NCBI GenBank assembly: GCA_017856815.1
Contig: JAFMEI010000002.1
Location: 1 to 41,140 of the forward strand
From: Ilumatobacteraceae bacterium
Lineage (GTDB): Bacteria; Actinomycetota; Acidimicrobiia; Acidimicrobiales; Ilumatobacteraceae
Reading direction: 5' to 3'
Length of the DNA: 41,140 nucleotides
Shown: piece after piece, positions 10,086 to 19,233 of the stretch
Position numbering within the stretch: position 1 is the first letter of the stretch
Layout of the letters: each line of letters starts with the position of its first letter
Program-made: the position numbers and the translations under genes
Notes under the pieces: model-generated
Seen by the model: only the letters and a program-made list of their open reading frames with translations
What the model was told of the DNA's origin: nothing
Databases searched by the model: none

Positions 10086-10508
10086 ATGGCACTAAAGGCA
10101 AGCACATTGAAAGTCGGCGATAGCAAGACACTTGTTGTTGTTGACGACCTAACCCGTACGCAAATTGTGATGTACGCAGGTGCAGGTGGCGACTACAACC
10201 CCTTACACACTGACGATAAGTTCACGAAGGAAGTCGCAGGATACCCAGGCGTGTTCGCGCACGGAATGCTCACGATGGGTATGACTGGTCGCGTTATTAC
10301 CGATTGGGTGGGCGATGGCCGTATCACCATGTACGAAGTGCAGTTCCGTGTACAGGTGTGGCCCGGTGACACACTCACCGCTACCGCAACCGTTACCAAT
10401 GTGTACAACGAGGGTGGGCAGGATTACGCCGACTTCGACATCGTCACTTTGAATCAGAAGGATGAAACCGTTCTGATCGGCAAAGCCACTGCAAAAATCG
10501 ACGCCTGA
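10086..10508 (+). CDS. MaoC-family enoyl-CoA hydratase/dehydratase
   Basis: 140 aa hot-dog; hydratase-2 motif AGAGGDYNPLHTD, VFAHGMLTMGM. Confidence 0.88.
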   Translation: MALKASTLKVGDSKTLVVVDDLTRTQIVMYAGAGGDYNPLHTDDKFTKEVAGYPGVFAHGMLTMGMTGRVITDWVGDGRITMYEVQFRVQVWPGDTLTATATVTNVYNEGGQDYADFDIVTLNQKDETVLIGKATAKIDA

Positions 10509-11738
10509 TTACAGGCGCTCGATAATTGTGGCGGTGCCCATACCGCCACCAGTGCACATAGTGATCAGCGCGGTGCTTAGGTCACGGCGTTCGAGTTCGT
10601 CCAACGCTGTCTGAATCAACATCGCTCCAGTTGCGCCAATGGGGTGCCCCAGTGCCATTGCACCGCCGTTCACATTGACCTTCTCGGGATCAAGGTTCAG
10701 ATCGCGCATCGCCTTCATTGGTACTGCGGCGAACGCTTCGTTGATCTCCCAAAGATCGATGTCGTTCGTGGTCATCCCCGCGCGCTCCAGACACTTCCGC
10801 GAAGCGGGGCCAGGAGCAGTGAGCATGATTACGGGTTCGGCTCCCGCAACCGCAGACATCACAATGCGAGCACGTGGTTTGAGTCCATTTGCATTCGCAT
10901 ATTCAGGTGATGCGAGCATCACTGCACCTGCACCATCAACCACGCCGGAAGAGTTTCCTGCGTGATGCACGTGTCGTACTTTGTCGATGCTTGGGTACGT
11001 GTCCTTACACATCTGATCGAATGATCGGTCATAGCCTTCGAATACTCGAGTGCCCATGCCCTCAAACGATGGCTGCAAACCAGACAAGTTCTCCAGCGTG
11101 GTACCAGCACGAACAAACTCATCAAAATCAAGTGCAACAGATCCATCTGGATTCTTAATTGGCACCACACTCTTTGCGAAACGACCCTCTTGTTGAGCGA
11201 TCGCGGCACGACGCTGACTCTCAACAGCAAGTTGGTCGAGTTCTTCACGGCTAAAACCTTCAACGGTTGCGATGAGGTCCGCACTAATTCCTTGGGGAAC
11301 CAACGGGTGCTGATCACGAAGCGCGGGGTTGCCTGCAGTGAAGTCGGTCGGGCCACCACCTTGGGGCCAACGCGACATTGACTCCACTCCTCCGGCGATC
11401 ACTAACTGCTGATGACCAGCCTGAATGCCCATCGCACCGAAACTGATCGCCTGTTGGCCCGAACCACAGAAGCGATTCAGGGTGATGCCAGCTACTTCAA
11501 CGGGCCAGCCCGCAGCGAGCACCGCCATGCGACCAATGCACGCACCGTGGTCGCCGGCATTGCTGCCGTTGCCCATAATTACGTCATCAACATCTGACTT
11601 GTTGATCCCATTGCGATCGGCCAAGGCGTTGAGCACCTGAGCCAATACCTCTTGGGGATGGATGTTATGCAGCGATCCTGTTGATTTGCCCTTGCCACGA
11701 GGTGAGCGCACCCCGTCGATTATCCAAGCTTCACCCAT
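10509..11738 (-). CDS. Acetyl-CoA acetyltransferase / thiolase
   Basis: LNRFCGSGQQAISFGAMGI, INEAFAAVPMKAMRDL, NVNGGAMALGHPIGATGAM, MCTGGGMG; RBS AGGGGGA. Confidence 0.93.
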   Translation of the reverse strand: MGEAWIIDGVRSPRGKGKSTGSLHNIHPQEVLAQVLNALADRNGINKSDVDDVIMGNGSNAGDHGACIGRMAVLAAGWPVEVAGITLNRFCGSGQQAISFGAMGIQAGHQQLVIAGGVESMSRWPQGGGPTDFTAGNPALRDQHPLVPQGISADLIATVEGFSREELDQLAVESQRRAAIAQQEGRFAKSVVPIKNPDGSVALDFDEFVRAGTTLENLSGLQPSFEGMGTRVFEGYDRSFDQMCKDTYPSIDKVRHVHHAGNSSGVVDGAGAVMLASPEYANANGLKPRARIVMSAVAGAEPVIMLTAPGPASRKCLERAGMTTNDIDLWEINEAFAAVPMKAMRDLNLDPEKVNVNGGAMALGHPIGATGAMLIQTALDELERRDLSTALITMCTGGGMGTATIIERL

Positions 11739-11863
11739 GACTTCCCCCTAAATTTGCGGACTTCGTGACGGTATCACTACGGCCACTTTTACGATGGTGA
11801 ACTCACGCCGATACCCTTTGGTAAGTCAGCTTTTTCATTGACCAACCGATCGTCGGAGGCCCC

Positions 11864-13012
11864 ATGGAGCGCACGCTCTACAACGAAGACCACCTTGCTT
11901 TTGCAGAGAGCTTCGACCAATTCATTGCCCGTGAACTCGCCCCGCACTACATGGAATGGGAAGAAGCGGGAATCTCGCCGCGAAGCATATTTACAGAGGC
12001 TGGAAAGTACGGATTCCTTGGATTTCAGATTCCGGAAAAATTTGGGGGTGGCGGTACTGATGACTACCGCTTTAACGCAATTGTCGCCGAGCGCCTTCAG
12101 TACGCAGGTATGGCTTCGGCGTCTACTGGCATCACACTGCACAACGACATCACGATTCCATATTTTCTTGAGTTGGGAACCGACGAGCAGAAAGAGCGGT
12201 GGCTGCCTGGTATCGCAAGCGGTGAGCTCATCACCGCGATCGGCATGACCGAGCCCGGCGCGGGATCTGATCTCGCGGGCATGGGCACTTCAGCAATTCG
12301 TGACGGAGATTGCTACATCGTCAATGGTTCAAAAACTTTCATCACTAACGGAATCAATGCAGACCTCATTGTGACCGCAGTAAAGACTGATCCGACCCAA
12401 AGACACACCGGTATGTCACTGATCGTGATGGAGCGCGGAATGGAAGGATTTGAGCGCGGGCGCAACCTTGACAAAGTTGGCTTACACAGCCAAGACACAG
12501 CCGAACTGTTCTTCAATGACGTCAAAGTTCCAGCATCGAATCTTCTTGGCGAGGAAGGCCAGGGTTTCAAATACCTGACCGTGAATCTCCCCCAAGAGCG
12601 TCTCAATATTGCAGTTGCCGCGGTCGCGGCGGCACAAGCGGCCCTCAATTGGACTGTTGAATACGTGAAAGAGCGCAAGGCATTCGGCGCTCCGATCAGC
12701 AGCTTCCAAAACACAAAGTTTGTCCTGGCATCCGTAAAGACTGAGATTGATGCGGCACAAGCGTACGTGGACAAATGCATTGAACTTCACAATTTGCAAC
12801 GACTCACTGCCGCAGACGCCGCTGCCGCGAAATTCCATTGCACCGAACTCCAAAAGCGAAGCATCGACTCTTGCTTGCAGTTATTTGGTGGCTATGGATA
12901 CATGATGGAATATCCGATCGCTCGCGCATATGTTGATGCACGCATTACCACCATCTATGGCGGCACCACCGAGGTGATGAAGGGCATCATCGCCAAATCA
13001 ATGGGGCTCTGA
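11864..13012 (+). CDS. Acyl-CoA dehydrogenase
   Basis: AIGMTEPGAGSDLAGM, ERKAFGAPISSFQNTKFVLA, QLFGGYGYMMEYPIARAYVDARITTIYGGTTEVMKGIIAKSMGL; GGAGG RBS. Confidence 0.94.
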   Translation: MERTLYNEDHLAFAESFDQFIARELAPHYMEWEEAGISPRSIFTEAGKYGFLGFQIPEKFGGGGTDDYRFNAIVAERLQYAGMASASTGITLHNDITIPYFLELGTDEQKERWLPGIASGELITAIGMTEPGAGSDLAGMGTSAIRDGDCYIVNGSKTFITNGINADLIVTAVKTDPTQRHTGMSLIVMERGMEGFERGRNLDKVGLHSQDTAELFFNDVKVPASNLLGEEGQGFKYLTVNLPQERLNIAVAAVAAAQAALNWTVEYVKERKAFGAPISSFQNTKFVLASVKTEIDAAQAYVDKCIELHNLQRLTAADAAAAKFHCTELQKRSIDSCLQLFGGYGYMMEYPIARAYVDARITTIYGGTTEVMKGIIAKSMGL

Positions 13013-13029
13013 GTCACATCCGTAGACGT

Positions 13030-14214
13030 TTGCAATCTTTGATCAAGTGCGTTCGGGGCTTCTCGCTTCGCAGATTCCTTCGCGATCTGACACTCCTTCG
13101 GGGGATTCTGCTTGTCATTGCAGGATTTCTTGCGGTGGTCACTTGGTCATACGGCAGTTATGTGATCACAAATAACGACGGAGACTTTCTCCAGCGGTCA
13201 GCAACGTGGGCTCGCAACCATCGACTCGGGATGTTCGTTGATCGAATTGAAGAGTGGCGCTACAGCGAGCCACCATCGACTGATCCCGCCGACAAGCTTG
13301 GCTTCAACGCCACTGAGATCACCGTGGAGTCAACAGTTCCTCCAACCAGTACTTTGCCGCCGGAATTGAGTGTTGAGCCCGAGAACATCACACCCGTCGT
13401 CACACCAGCACTCGCCAACGAAGGTGTGTGGGCGCCAATTGCAGAGATCAGCGATGGCTCTGTTGTGGCTTGGGCTACTTCCATAAGACCGCTTGCAGAT
13501 CATGCTTCGGTGGTTGCAACTTTTGTGACCATTGATCAGGAAAATCTTGTTGCGGGTTTGTTTAACGGCTACGAGATGCCCGGTGGCGATTGGGTTAATG
13601 GGGAACGCCTCGAAGGTGAGCAAGTGCCACCTGTATTGGCCACATTCAACGGTGGATTCCGCTTTGAGCATTACAAGGGTGGATATTTCACCGAAGGAAA
13701 GATGCTTCGTGAATTGCGCGATGGCGAAGCAACATTTGCAATCGGTAATGATGGCAAAGTTCTCCTTGGTGAGTACGGGCGCGACATGACTAACGATGGC
13801 TCTTGGAAATCACTACGCCAAAATCTTCCGCTCATGATCGATGGTGGCGAAGACATTCTTGACAAAAACCCCGGTGTGAACTGGGGTGAGGATTACCACG
13901 ACAAGATCTATGTGCTCCGTTCGGCAGTATGCCAACAAAAAAGTGGCGCGTTGCTCTACGCAATTGTTGGTGAAGTGGATGTGCGACTGCTCGTGCGTTC
14001 GTTACTAGTAGCAGGCTGTGAACGCGCGATGCAGTTGGACATCAATGGCAACTACCCACGGTTCATGACCTACACCAATCCTGGCACCGCAAACCGTTCT
14101 GGCATCCTCGTTGATAGCCGAATGGAAACTCCTGAGCGTTACTTGGATAAGTCGACCAAGGACTATTTCGCTTTCTTCGACCCTTCCCTATTGAAGCCCG
14201 GGGTAATTAAGTAG
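13030..14214 (+). CDS. Phosphodiester glycosidase family (NAGPA-like domain) protein with N-terminal TM
   Basis: 394 aa; LATFNGGFRFEHYKGGYFTEGKML, LPLMIDGGE, CERAMQLDINGNYPRFM. Start codon (TTG 13030) uncertain. Confidence 0.8.
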   Translation: MQSLIKCVRGFSLRRFLRDLTLLRGILLVIAGFLAVVTWSYGSYVITNNDGDFLQRSATWARNHRLGMFVDRIEEWRYSEPPSTDPADKLGFNATEITVESTVPPTSTLPPELSVEPENITPVVTPALANEGVWAPIAEISDGSVVAWATSIRPLADHASVVATFVTIDQENLVAGLFNGYEMPGGDWVNGERLEGEQVPPVLATFNGGFRFEHYKGGYFTEGKMLRELRDGEATFAIGNDGKVLLGEYGRDMTNDGSWKSLRQNLPLMIDGGEDILDKNPGVNWGEDYHDKIYVLRSAVCQQKSGALLYAIVGEVDVRLLVRSLLVAGCERAMQLDINGNYPRFMTYTNPGTANRSGILVDSRMETPERYLDKSTKDYFAFFDPSLLKPGVIK

Positions 14215-14242
14215 TCTCAGAAATACCAACCAAGGGGGATCC

Positions 14243-14485
14243 ATGGCTACTCCAGAACCAAACGACAAAAACGTCGTCGGTAACTTGAAATTGATCGTTG
14301 GCTTAATAGCAGTTGCACTGGTTGCGATCATTGCACTGCAAAACACTGATGAGCAGGAAGTGAATCTGCTTTGGGCATCGCCAAAAATCAGTGTCACATT
14401 CCTGGTCGTGATCACAATTGCTTTGACTGTTGTGGGTCAGTGGTTGCTAGGCGCCGTGTTACGCAGGCGTCGCAAAAAAGACTGA
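14243..14485 (+). CDS. LapA/DUF1049-like small membrane protein
   Basis: 80 aa; two TM segments; IIALQNTDEQEVNLLWASPKISVTFLVVITIALTVVGQWLLG; RBS AAGGGGG. Confidence 0.8.
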   Translation: MATPEPNDKNVVGNLKLIVGLIAVALVAIIALQNTDEQEVNLLWASPKISVTFLVVITIALTVVGQWLLGAVLRRRRKKD

Positions 14486-15409
14486 GTCTTTGCTGATGGG
14501 TTGGTCGCCAACAACCCCAACACGGCCTTCATCGATCAGTTTCAAGAGATGAGCAAGCACTGACCTTGCTGCTGCCTTGTGCAAAGCTTCGTCTACTTCG
14601 GCGTACATAACCTTCACCATTTGTTTGATGGTCTGTGGTTTTGCCGCGACGGACGCGAGAACTTGGTCCTCGCGATCCATGCGATGGGCAAGCAGAGCGG
14701 TCGCATAAGCCAAAGGCTGGGTAATCGGATTGCCGTGGGTTGGCCTCCACACCGCACGACCGAGTTGCCTGATCTTTGCAACCGATCTCATGTAATCAGA
14801 CATATTCCCGTCGGGAGGAGAAATCACAGTTGTGCTCCAGCCCATCACGTGATCGCCGGTGAAAATTGTGTCTTCCTCGGCGAAGTCAAAGCAGAGGTGA
14901 TTCGAAGTGTGACCCGGGGTGTGTATCGCAGTGATGGTTAATCCGTTGATCGTGTTGATCACAGCACCATCTTTAAGCACTACGTCGGGAACAAAATCAA
15001 AATCAGCTGTCTCACCTTTCTTTTCTTCATCGGTGAGTTCATCGACTTCTTCAGGATCAAACAGGAGATCTTCACCCTGTACATGTGGCCCAAATCCATA
15101 GGTCGGAGCATCGAAATGCGTTTTGAGCCACCCGCTTAATGGCGAATGATCACCATGGCAGTGAGTTATCAGGATCCCGCGTACCCTGCGGCCCGACAGT
15201 GCAGACTCAAGAGCGCTTTGGTGTGAATCAAGAAGTGGGCCGGGATCAATCACGAACACATCATCAGCACCAACGATGTAAGTGCCTGTTCCGCGATAAG
15301 TGAATTTGTTTGGATTCTCCGCAATCACTCGCTGCACAGAACCCGAGAGCTGGGTTGCCTTGCCGTACTCGAAATCCTCGAGCGGTGGCACAAATGGAAT
15401 CTTGCTCAT
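14459..15409 (-). CDS. MBL-fold metallo-hydrolase
   Basis: ILITHCHGDHSPLSGWLK (HxHxDH), TAIHTPGHTSNHLCF, FTGDHVMGWSTTVISPPDGNM. Confidence 0.92.
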   Translation of the reverse strand: MSKIPFVPPLEDFEYGKATQLSGSVQRVIAENPNKFTYRGTGTYIVGADDVFVIDPGPLLDSHQSALESALSGRRVRGILITHCHGDHSPLSGWLKTHFDAPTYGFGPHVQGEDLLFDPEEVDELTDEEKKGETADFDFVPDVVLKDGAVINTINGLTITAIHTPGHTSNHLCFDFAEEDTIFTGDHVMGWSTTVISPPDGNMSDYMRSVAKIRQLGRAVWRPTHGNPITQPLAYATALLAHRMDREDQVLASVAAKPQTIKQMVKVMYAEVDEALHKAAARSVLAHLLKLIDEGRVGVVGDQPISKDSVFFATPA

Positions 15410-16530
15410 TGTTTGCGCCGAGAGCGCTTCTTTTCGCGTATCACCACATTTGTCAACGGGCTATCAACCACATCGTGTCGCGGACCTCGACTACTCAAAA
15501 TTCCCTGCAGCATCGCTGCTGCTGGAAGCGCAAGCAGTGCACCGATTGGCCCGAGCACGGCAACACCGACAAGTGCAGAACCAAACGACACGGCAGGATG
15601 GATCTCCATGGTCATTGCTGTAACACGTGGGGCGATCAAGTAGTTCTCAACTTGCTGATAAACCAAGATCGCTGCAAACACAAGAACGGCATCTAGCGGT
15701 GAGTTAATCACTGTGAGCAGAATCGGCAAGATTCCCGCAATGTAAGTGCCTACAACAGGCAGGAACTGCGAAATGATTCCTACCCATACAGCCATGGCTG
15801 CCGGTGCCGGTGTGCCGATTATCTGGAAGGCGATTCCATGAAACACCGCGGATGCTGCGGCCAACAACGCACGCGAGTACAGATAGCCACCGGTTTTTGT
15901 GATCGCGAGTTCCCAGATTTCAAGCACGGTGCGCTGTCTATCGGGCTGCAACCTTGAACAAATCGCTCGGCGCATCTTTGGCCCATCCGCGACCAAATAG
16001 AACGTGAAGAGCAACATCGAGAAGCCTTGCAAAAGAATCCCAAGCGCTCGAACTGAAAGTTTGAAAACCTGATCCTGTTGTGAACGAATAAATTCCTGCA
16101 CTGGCCCATCTGGATCGGCGATCTTGTCATTCACCTCAGCTGGATCAATGTTCGTGCTGAAATTCTCATTCAAAAACTTCACAGACTTATTGACGTATTC
16201 ATCGGAGTTCTGCAAAACATCGGCAACCTGACGACCCACAAGTGTTCCTACAAGACCGACAAACACAAGGGCGAAAATGATCACGCAGAAAATCATGAGC
16301 AGTGTGGCTGACCCGCGCTTCCAGCCGCGACGCTCGAGGCGATTGACCGCAGGCTCAAGTGCTAACGCCACAAACAATGAAACGAGCAACAACAACAGGA
16401 AGCTCGTCAATTTATGGAAGGTGTCACGAATTACAAATGTGCCGAGGAACCCAAGCCAAAAAATGATGATGGCGCGCCAAATCCACCGCGGCATCTTCGG
16501 GCTTGAGGCATCATTGCTCTCTGTTTCCAC
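15406..16530 (-). CDS. AI-2E family transporter (PerM/TqsA-like)
   Basis: 374 aa polytopic; VGIISQFLPVVGTYIAGILPILLTVINSP and QQVENYLIAPRVTAMTMEIHPAVSF; GTG start; ATGA overlap with the downstream MBL gene. Confidence 0.9.
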   Translation of the reverse strand: METESNDASSPKMPRWIWRAIIIFWLGFLGTFVIRDTFHKLTSFLLLLLVSLFVALALEPAVNRLERRGWKRGSATLLMIFCVIIFALVFVGLVGTLVGRQVADVLQNSDEYVNKSVKFLNENFSTNIDPAEVNDKIADPDGPVQEFIRSQQDQVFKLSVRALGILLQGFSMLLFTFYLVADGPKMRRAICSRLQPDRQRTVLEIWELAITKTGGYLYSRALLAAASAVFHGIAFQIIGTPAPAAMAVWVGIISQFLPVVGTYIAGILPILLTVINSPLDAVLVFAAILVYQQVENYLIAPRVTAMTMEIHPAVSFGSALVGVAVLGPIGALLALPAAAMLQGILSSRGPRHDVVDSPLTNVVIREKKRSRRKQ

Positions 16531-16590
16531 GCCCTAACGCTAACTGTTTATAAGGGTGTGATTTGGCCCAAATGGTGGCACGATGAATAG

Positions 16591-17469
16591 GTGCCCTACA
16601 GCGATATCGAATCCGTCCGCGCTGCCCTGTCGGCACGAATCCGCGATCGCATCGGTGGCCCAGGCATCGACGAAAAGCGGGAGGAGTACTTCAACGCTCC
16701 CGGTGAACGCTGGTTTGGTCCTGACGCCGTAATTCGTCGCGTGCACGGCGATACCTCAATGTTTATCGGTGGGCTACGGGCGCTCTTGCTGCAGTCACTC
16801 CACCCCCTTGCGATGGCAGGCGTGGACAAGCATTCCGATTTTCGCAATGACCCGTGGGGCCGGCTGCAACGCACTGCTGACTTCATCGCAGTGACCACAT
16901 TTGGTCCCGACGAAATGGCAACTGCCATGATCAACCGAGTGAAGGCTGTGCATGCCACGGTGGTTGGAACAGCAGATGATGGCCGTGCATACGCCGCTTC
17001 AGATCCGAACTTGTTGCGATGGGTACATGTGGCAGAGGTTGACAGTTTTCTGCGGTCATTTCAGACCTATGGAGCTGGTCCGTTGACACCACAAGAAGCA
17101 GATCAATATGTCAGCGAGATGGGAATGATTTCTGAGCGCCTCGGTGCAACTGGTTTGCCACAGAGTGTCGCTGAATTGGATGCCCAGATAGAGGCGTTCA
17201 GGCCCGAGCTTTATTCCACTCCAGCTGCACGAAGTGTGGCTCGCTACTTAGTGTTGACACCGCCACTTCCAGTTGCGCAGCGGCCAATTTATGGAGTGAT
17301 CGCATCCGCATCAGTTGCGTTGTTGCCCAAATGGGCTCGCATGCCGTTACGACTTCCCTATCTTCCATTCACCGAGAAGATGTTGTTCAAGCCAGGCGGA
17401 GTAGCAATTACAAAAGCGTTGCGGTGGATTGTTGAGCCCGATCAGCCGGGCCGAGAAAAATCAGTCTGA
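16591..17469 (+). CDS. Oxygenase MpaB family / DUF2236 protein
   Basis: GDTSMFIGGLRALLLQSLHPLAMAGVDKHSDFRNDPWGRLQRTADFIAVTTFG; 292 aa, GTG start. Confidence 0.88.
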   Translation: MPYSDIESVRAALSARIRDRIGGPGIDEKREEYFNAPGERWFGPDAVIRRVHGDTSMFIGGLRALLLQSLHPLAMAGVDKHSDFRNDPWGRLQRTADFIAVTTFGPDEMATAMINRVKAVHATVVGTADDGRAYAASDPNLLRWVHVAEVDSFLRSFQTYGAGPLTPQEADQYVSEMGMISERLGATGLPQSVAELDAQIEAFRPELYSTPAARSVARYLVLTPPLPVAQRPIYGVIASASVALLPKWARMPLRLPYLPFTEKMLFKPGGVAITKALRWIVEPDQPGREKSV

Positions 17470-18018
17470 GACGGTTACGCGCACGCTGTTGATCACAACG
17501 TCTTCAACCGGGCGATCTCCAGCACCGGTGCGCACGCTCTGCATTGCTTCAACCACTTCAAGGCCCTTCACTACCTGGCCAAAGAGTGCATAAGCAGGTG
17601 GCAGACGACAACCGTCTGGCCCTGAGATGATGAAGAACTGTGAGCCGTTTGTGTTCGGGCCCGCATTGGCCATCGCGAACGAGCCAACTTGATACTGGCC
17701 AGGCTGTGGCAGTTCGTCGTCAAAGCGATAGCCCGGGCCACCGCGGCCGGTGCCGGTTGGATCGCCGCCCTGGCAAACAAAGTTCTTGATGATGCGGTGG
17801 AAGATGATGCCGTCGAAATACTTATAACCAGCGAGATAAACGAAGCTGTTCACGGTGCGTGGAGCCTTGATTGGGTCCAGCGCGATCACAAGTGTGCCCA
17901 GCGACGTCTCCATCGTGGCGGTGTATCGCTTTGTCGGGTCGATGCCCATTGCGGGCTCTTGGGAAAACTTCTGAACTTGTTCGGTGCTGCCGTCAAGGGG
18001 TGGAAAAGGATGTGACAT
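17461..18018 (-). CDS. Cyclophilin-type peptidyl-prolyl cis-trans isomerase
   Basis: FHRIIKNFVCQGGDPTGTGRGGPGYRFDDE, GSFAMANAGPNTNGSQFFI. ATG 18018 (MSHPFPPLDG) preferred over the track start 18078. Confidence 0.92.
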   Translation of the reverse strand: MSHPFPPLDGSTEQVQKFSQEPAMGIDPTKRYTATMETSLGTLVIALDPIKAPRTVNSFVYLAGYKYFDGIIFHRIIKNFVCQGGDPTGTGRGGPGYRFDDELPQPGQYQVGSFAMANAGPNTNGSQFFIISGPDGCRLPPAYALFGQVVKGLEVVEAMQSVRTGAGDRPVEDVVINSVRVTVSD

Positions 18019-18060
18019 GGCGTAAGACGCTACTGCCGAGGCTGGCGTAATGTTGAACCC

Positions 18061-18255
18061 GTGAGCGATCCGTACCAAGCCCCGATTCCGCAGTCACTGC
18101 CACCTATTGACCTCGACAAAATTGAAGCTGACCTTGCGGGAGTTGAAGCGGCGCTAGAACGCTTGGAGTCGGGCACCTATTGGGCTGACGAAGTAACTGG
18201 TCAAGAGATTCCCTCAGAATTGCTTGCCGAAGACCCGACCCGTCGGCGCGCATAA
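18061..18255 (+). CDS. Small DksA/TraR-like protein lacking the zinc-finger cysteines
   Basis: 64 aa, no Cys; IEADLAGVEAALERLESGTYWADEVTGQEIPSELLAEDPTRRRA resembles the DksA/TraR ALxRlexGtYGxCexCGxpIpxeRL segment. Confidence 0.65.
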   Translation: MSDPYQAPIPQSLPPIDLDKIEADLAGVEAALERLESGTYWADEVTGQEIPSELLAEDPTRRRA

Positions 18256-18258
18256 CTC

Positions 18259-19227
18259 ATGGCTACGACGCACTTCTTTGACCTCTCGGAAGTGCGCCTG
18301 CAGGTAATTGAAGCGGGAAATCCGTCTGATCCATTGCTCATGCTGGCGCATGGCTTTCCTGAAGGCGCATATTCATGGCGACACCAGATAGATCATTTTG
18401 CGAGCCGTGGTTGGCATGTGCTCGCACCGTATCAGCGTGGCTACGGCGAATCTTCTAATCCTCGCGATGTCAGCGCGTACACGAGCGAAAAACTCTGTGG
18501 TGATCTGATCGAACTTGCACATGTAACTGGACACGAGGACATGGTGCTGGTTGGCCACGACTGGGGCGCGATTATCGGGTGGGATTTTTACCGAATGTAC
18601 CCGAATCATCTCCGCGCATATGTCGGCGTGAGTGTGCCCTACATCAAGTGGCCGATGCAGCCCACCGAACTCATGAAAGCTCAGCACGGTGATCGTTTCT
18701 TTTACATGCTGTACTTCCAGGCTGTCGGCCCAGTTGAAGCTGAACTCGAGGCGAATGTTCGATACACAATGCAATCAACCATGTGGAGCGCTTGTGCCGA
18801 AGGATTCCAACAGCGCAAGCCGTATCCGAAAGGCCTGCATTACAGCGATTGCGGATTCCTTACCTTGAACCCGACCGCACCCGATGTTCCTTGGTCATGG
18901 TTGAGTGTTACGGATCTGGATCGCTACACCGACGACTTCACAAAGTCAGGCTTTTTTGGACCTGTTAGCTACTACCGAAATCTTGATCGCAACTACGAAT
19001 GGGTCGCACAAGGCGCTGGTGAAATTCCAAATGTGCCGCTGTATTTCATCGGTGGCGAGCACGATCTAACAAACGTGATGGATCCAAACGGCATTAATCG
19101 AATGGCTGGAATGTTTCCGGGCTTCCAAGGATCAACCGTGATTCCAAATATTGGACACTGGACTCAACAAGAAGATTCGGTCTCGTTCAATGCTGCGCTC
19201 GAGAATTTTCTCGGCACTCTTAGCTAG
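18259..19227 (+). CDS. Alpha/beta hydrolase, epoxide-hydrolase-like
   Basis: LAHGFPEGAYSWRHQI, VGHDWGAIIGWDFY, IPNIGHWTQQE; 322 aa. Confidence 0.9.
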   Translation: MATTHFFDLSEVRLQVIEAGNPSDPLLMLAHGFPEGAYSWRHQIDHFASRGWHVLAPYQRGYGESSNPRDVSAYTSEKLCGDLIELAHVTGHEDMVLVGHDWGAIIGWDFYRMYPNHLRAYVGVSVPYIKWPMQPTELMKAQHGDRFFYMLYFQAVGPVEAELEANVRYTMQSTMWSACAEGFQQRKPYPKGLHYSDCGFLTLNPTAPDVPWSWLSVTDLDRYTDDFTKSGFFGPVSYYRNLDRNYEWVAQGAGEIPNVPLYFIGGEHDLTNVMDPNGINRMAGMFPGFQGSTVIPNIGHWTQQEDSVSFNAALENFLGTLS

Positions 19228-19233
19228 TGCGAT

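Noticed and set aside
9672-10126. Antisense ORFs (127 and 121 aa) opposite the MaoC-like gene, one with a poly-Pro run
   Set aside because: The poly-Pro/Ser/Thr sequence is just the complement of the GGN glycine repeat in the real gene.
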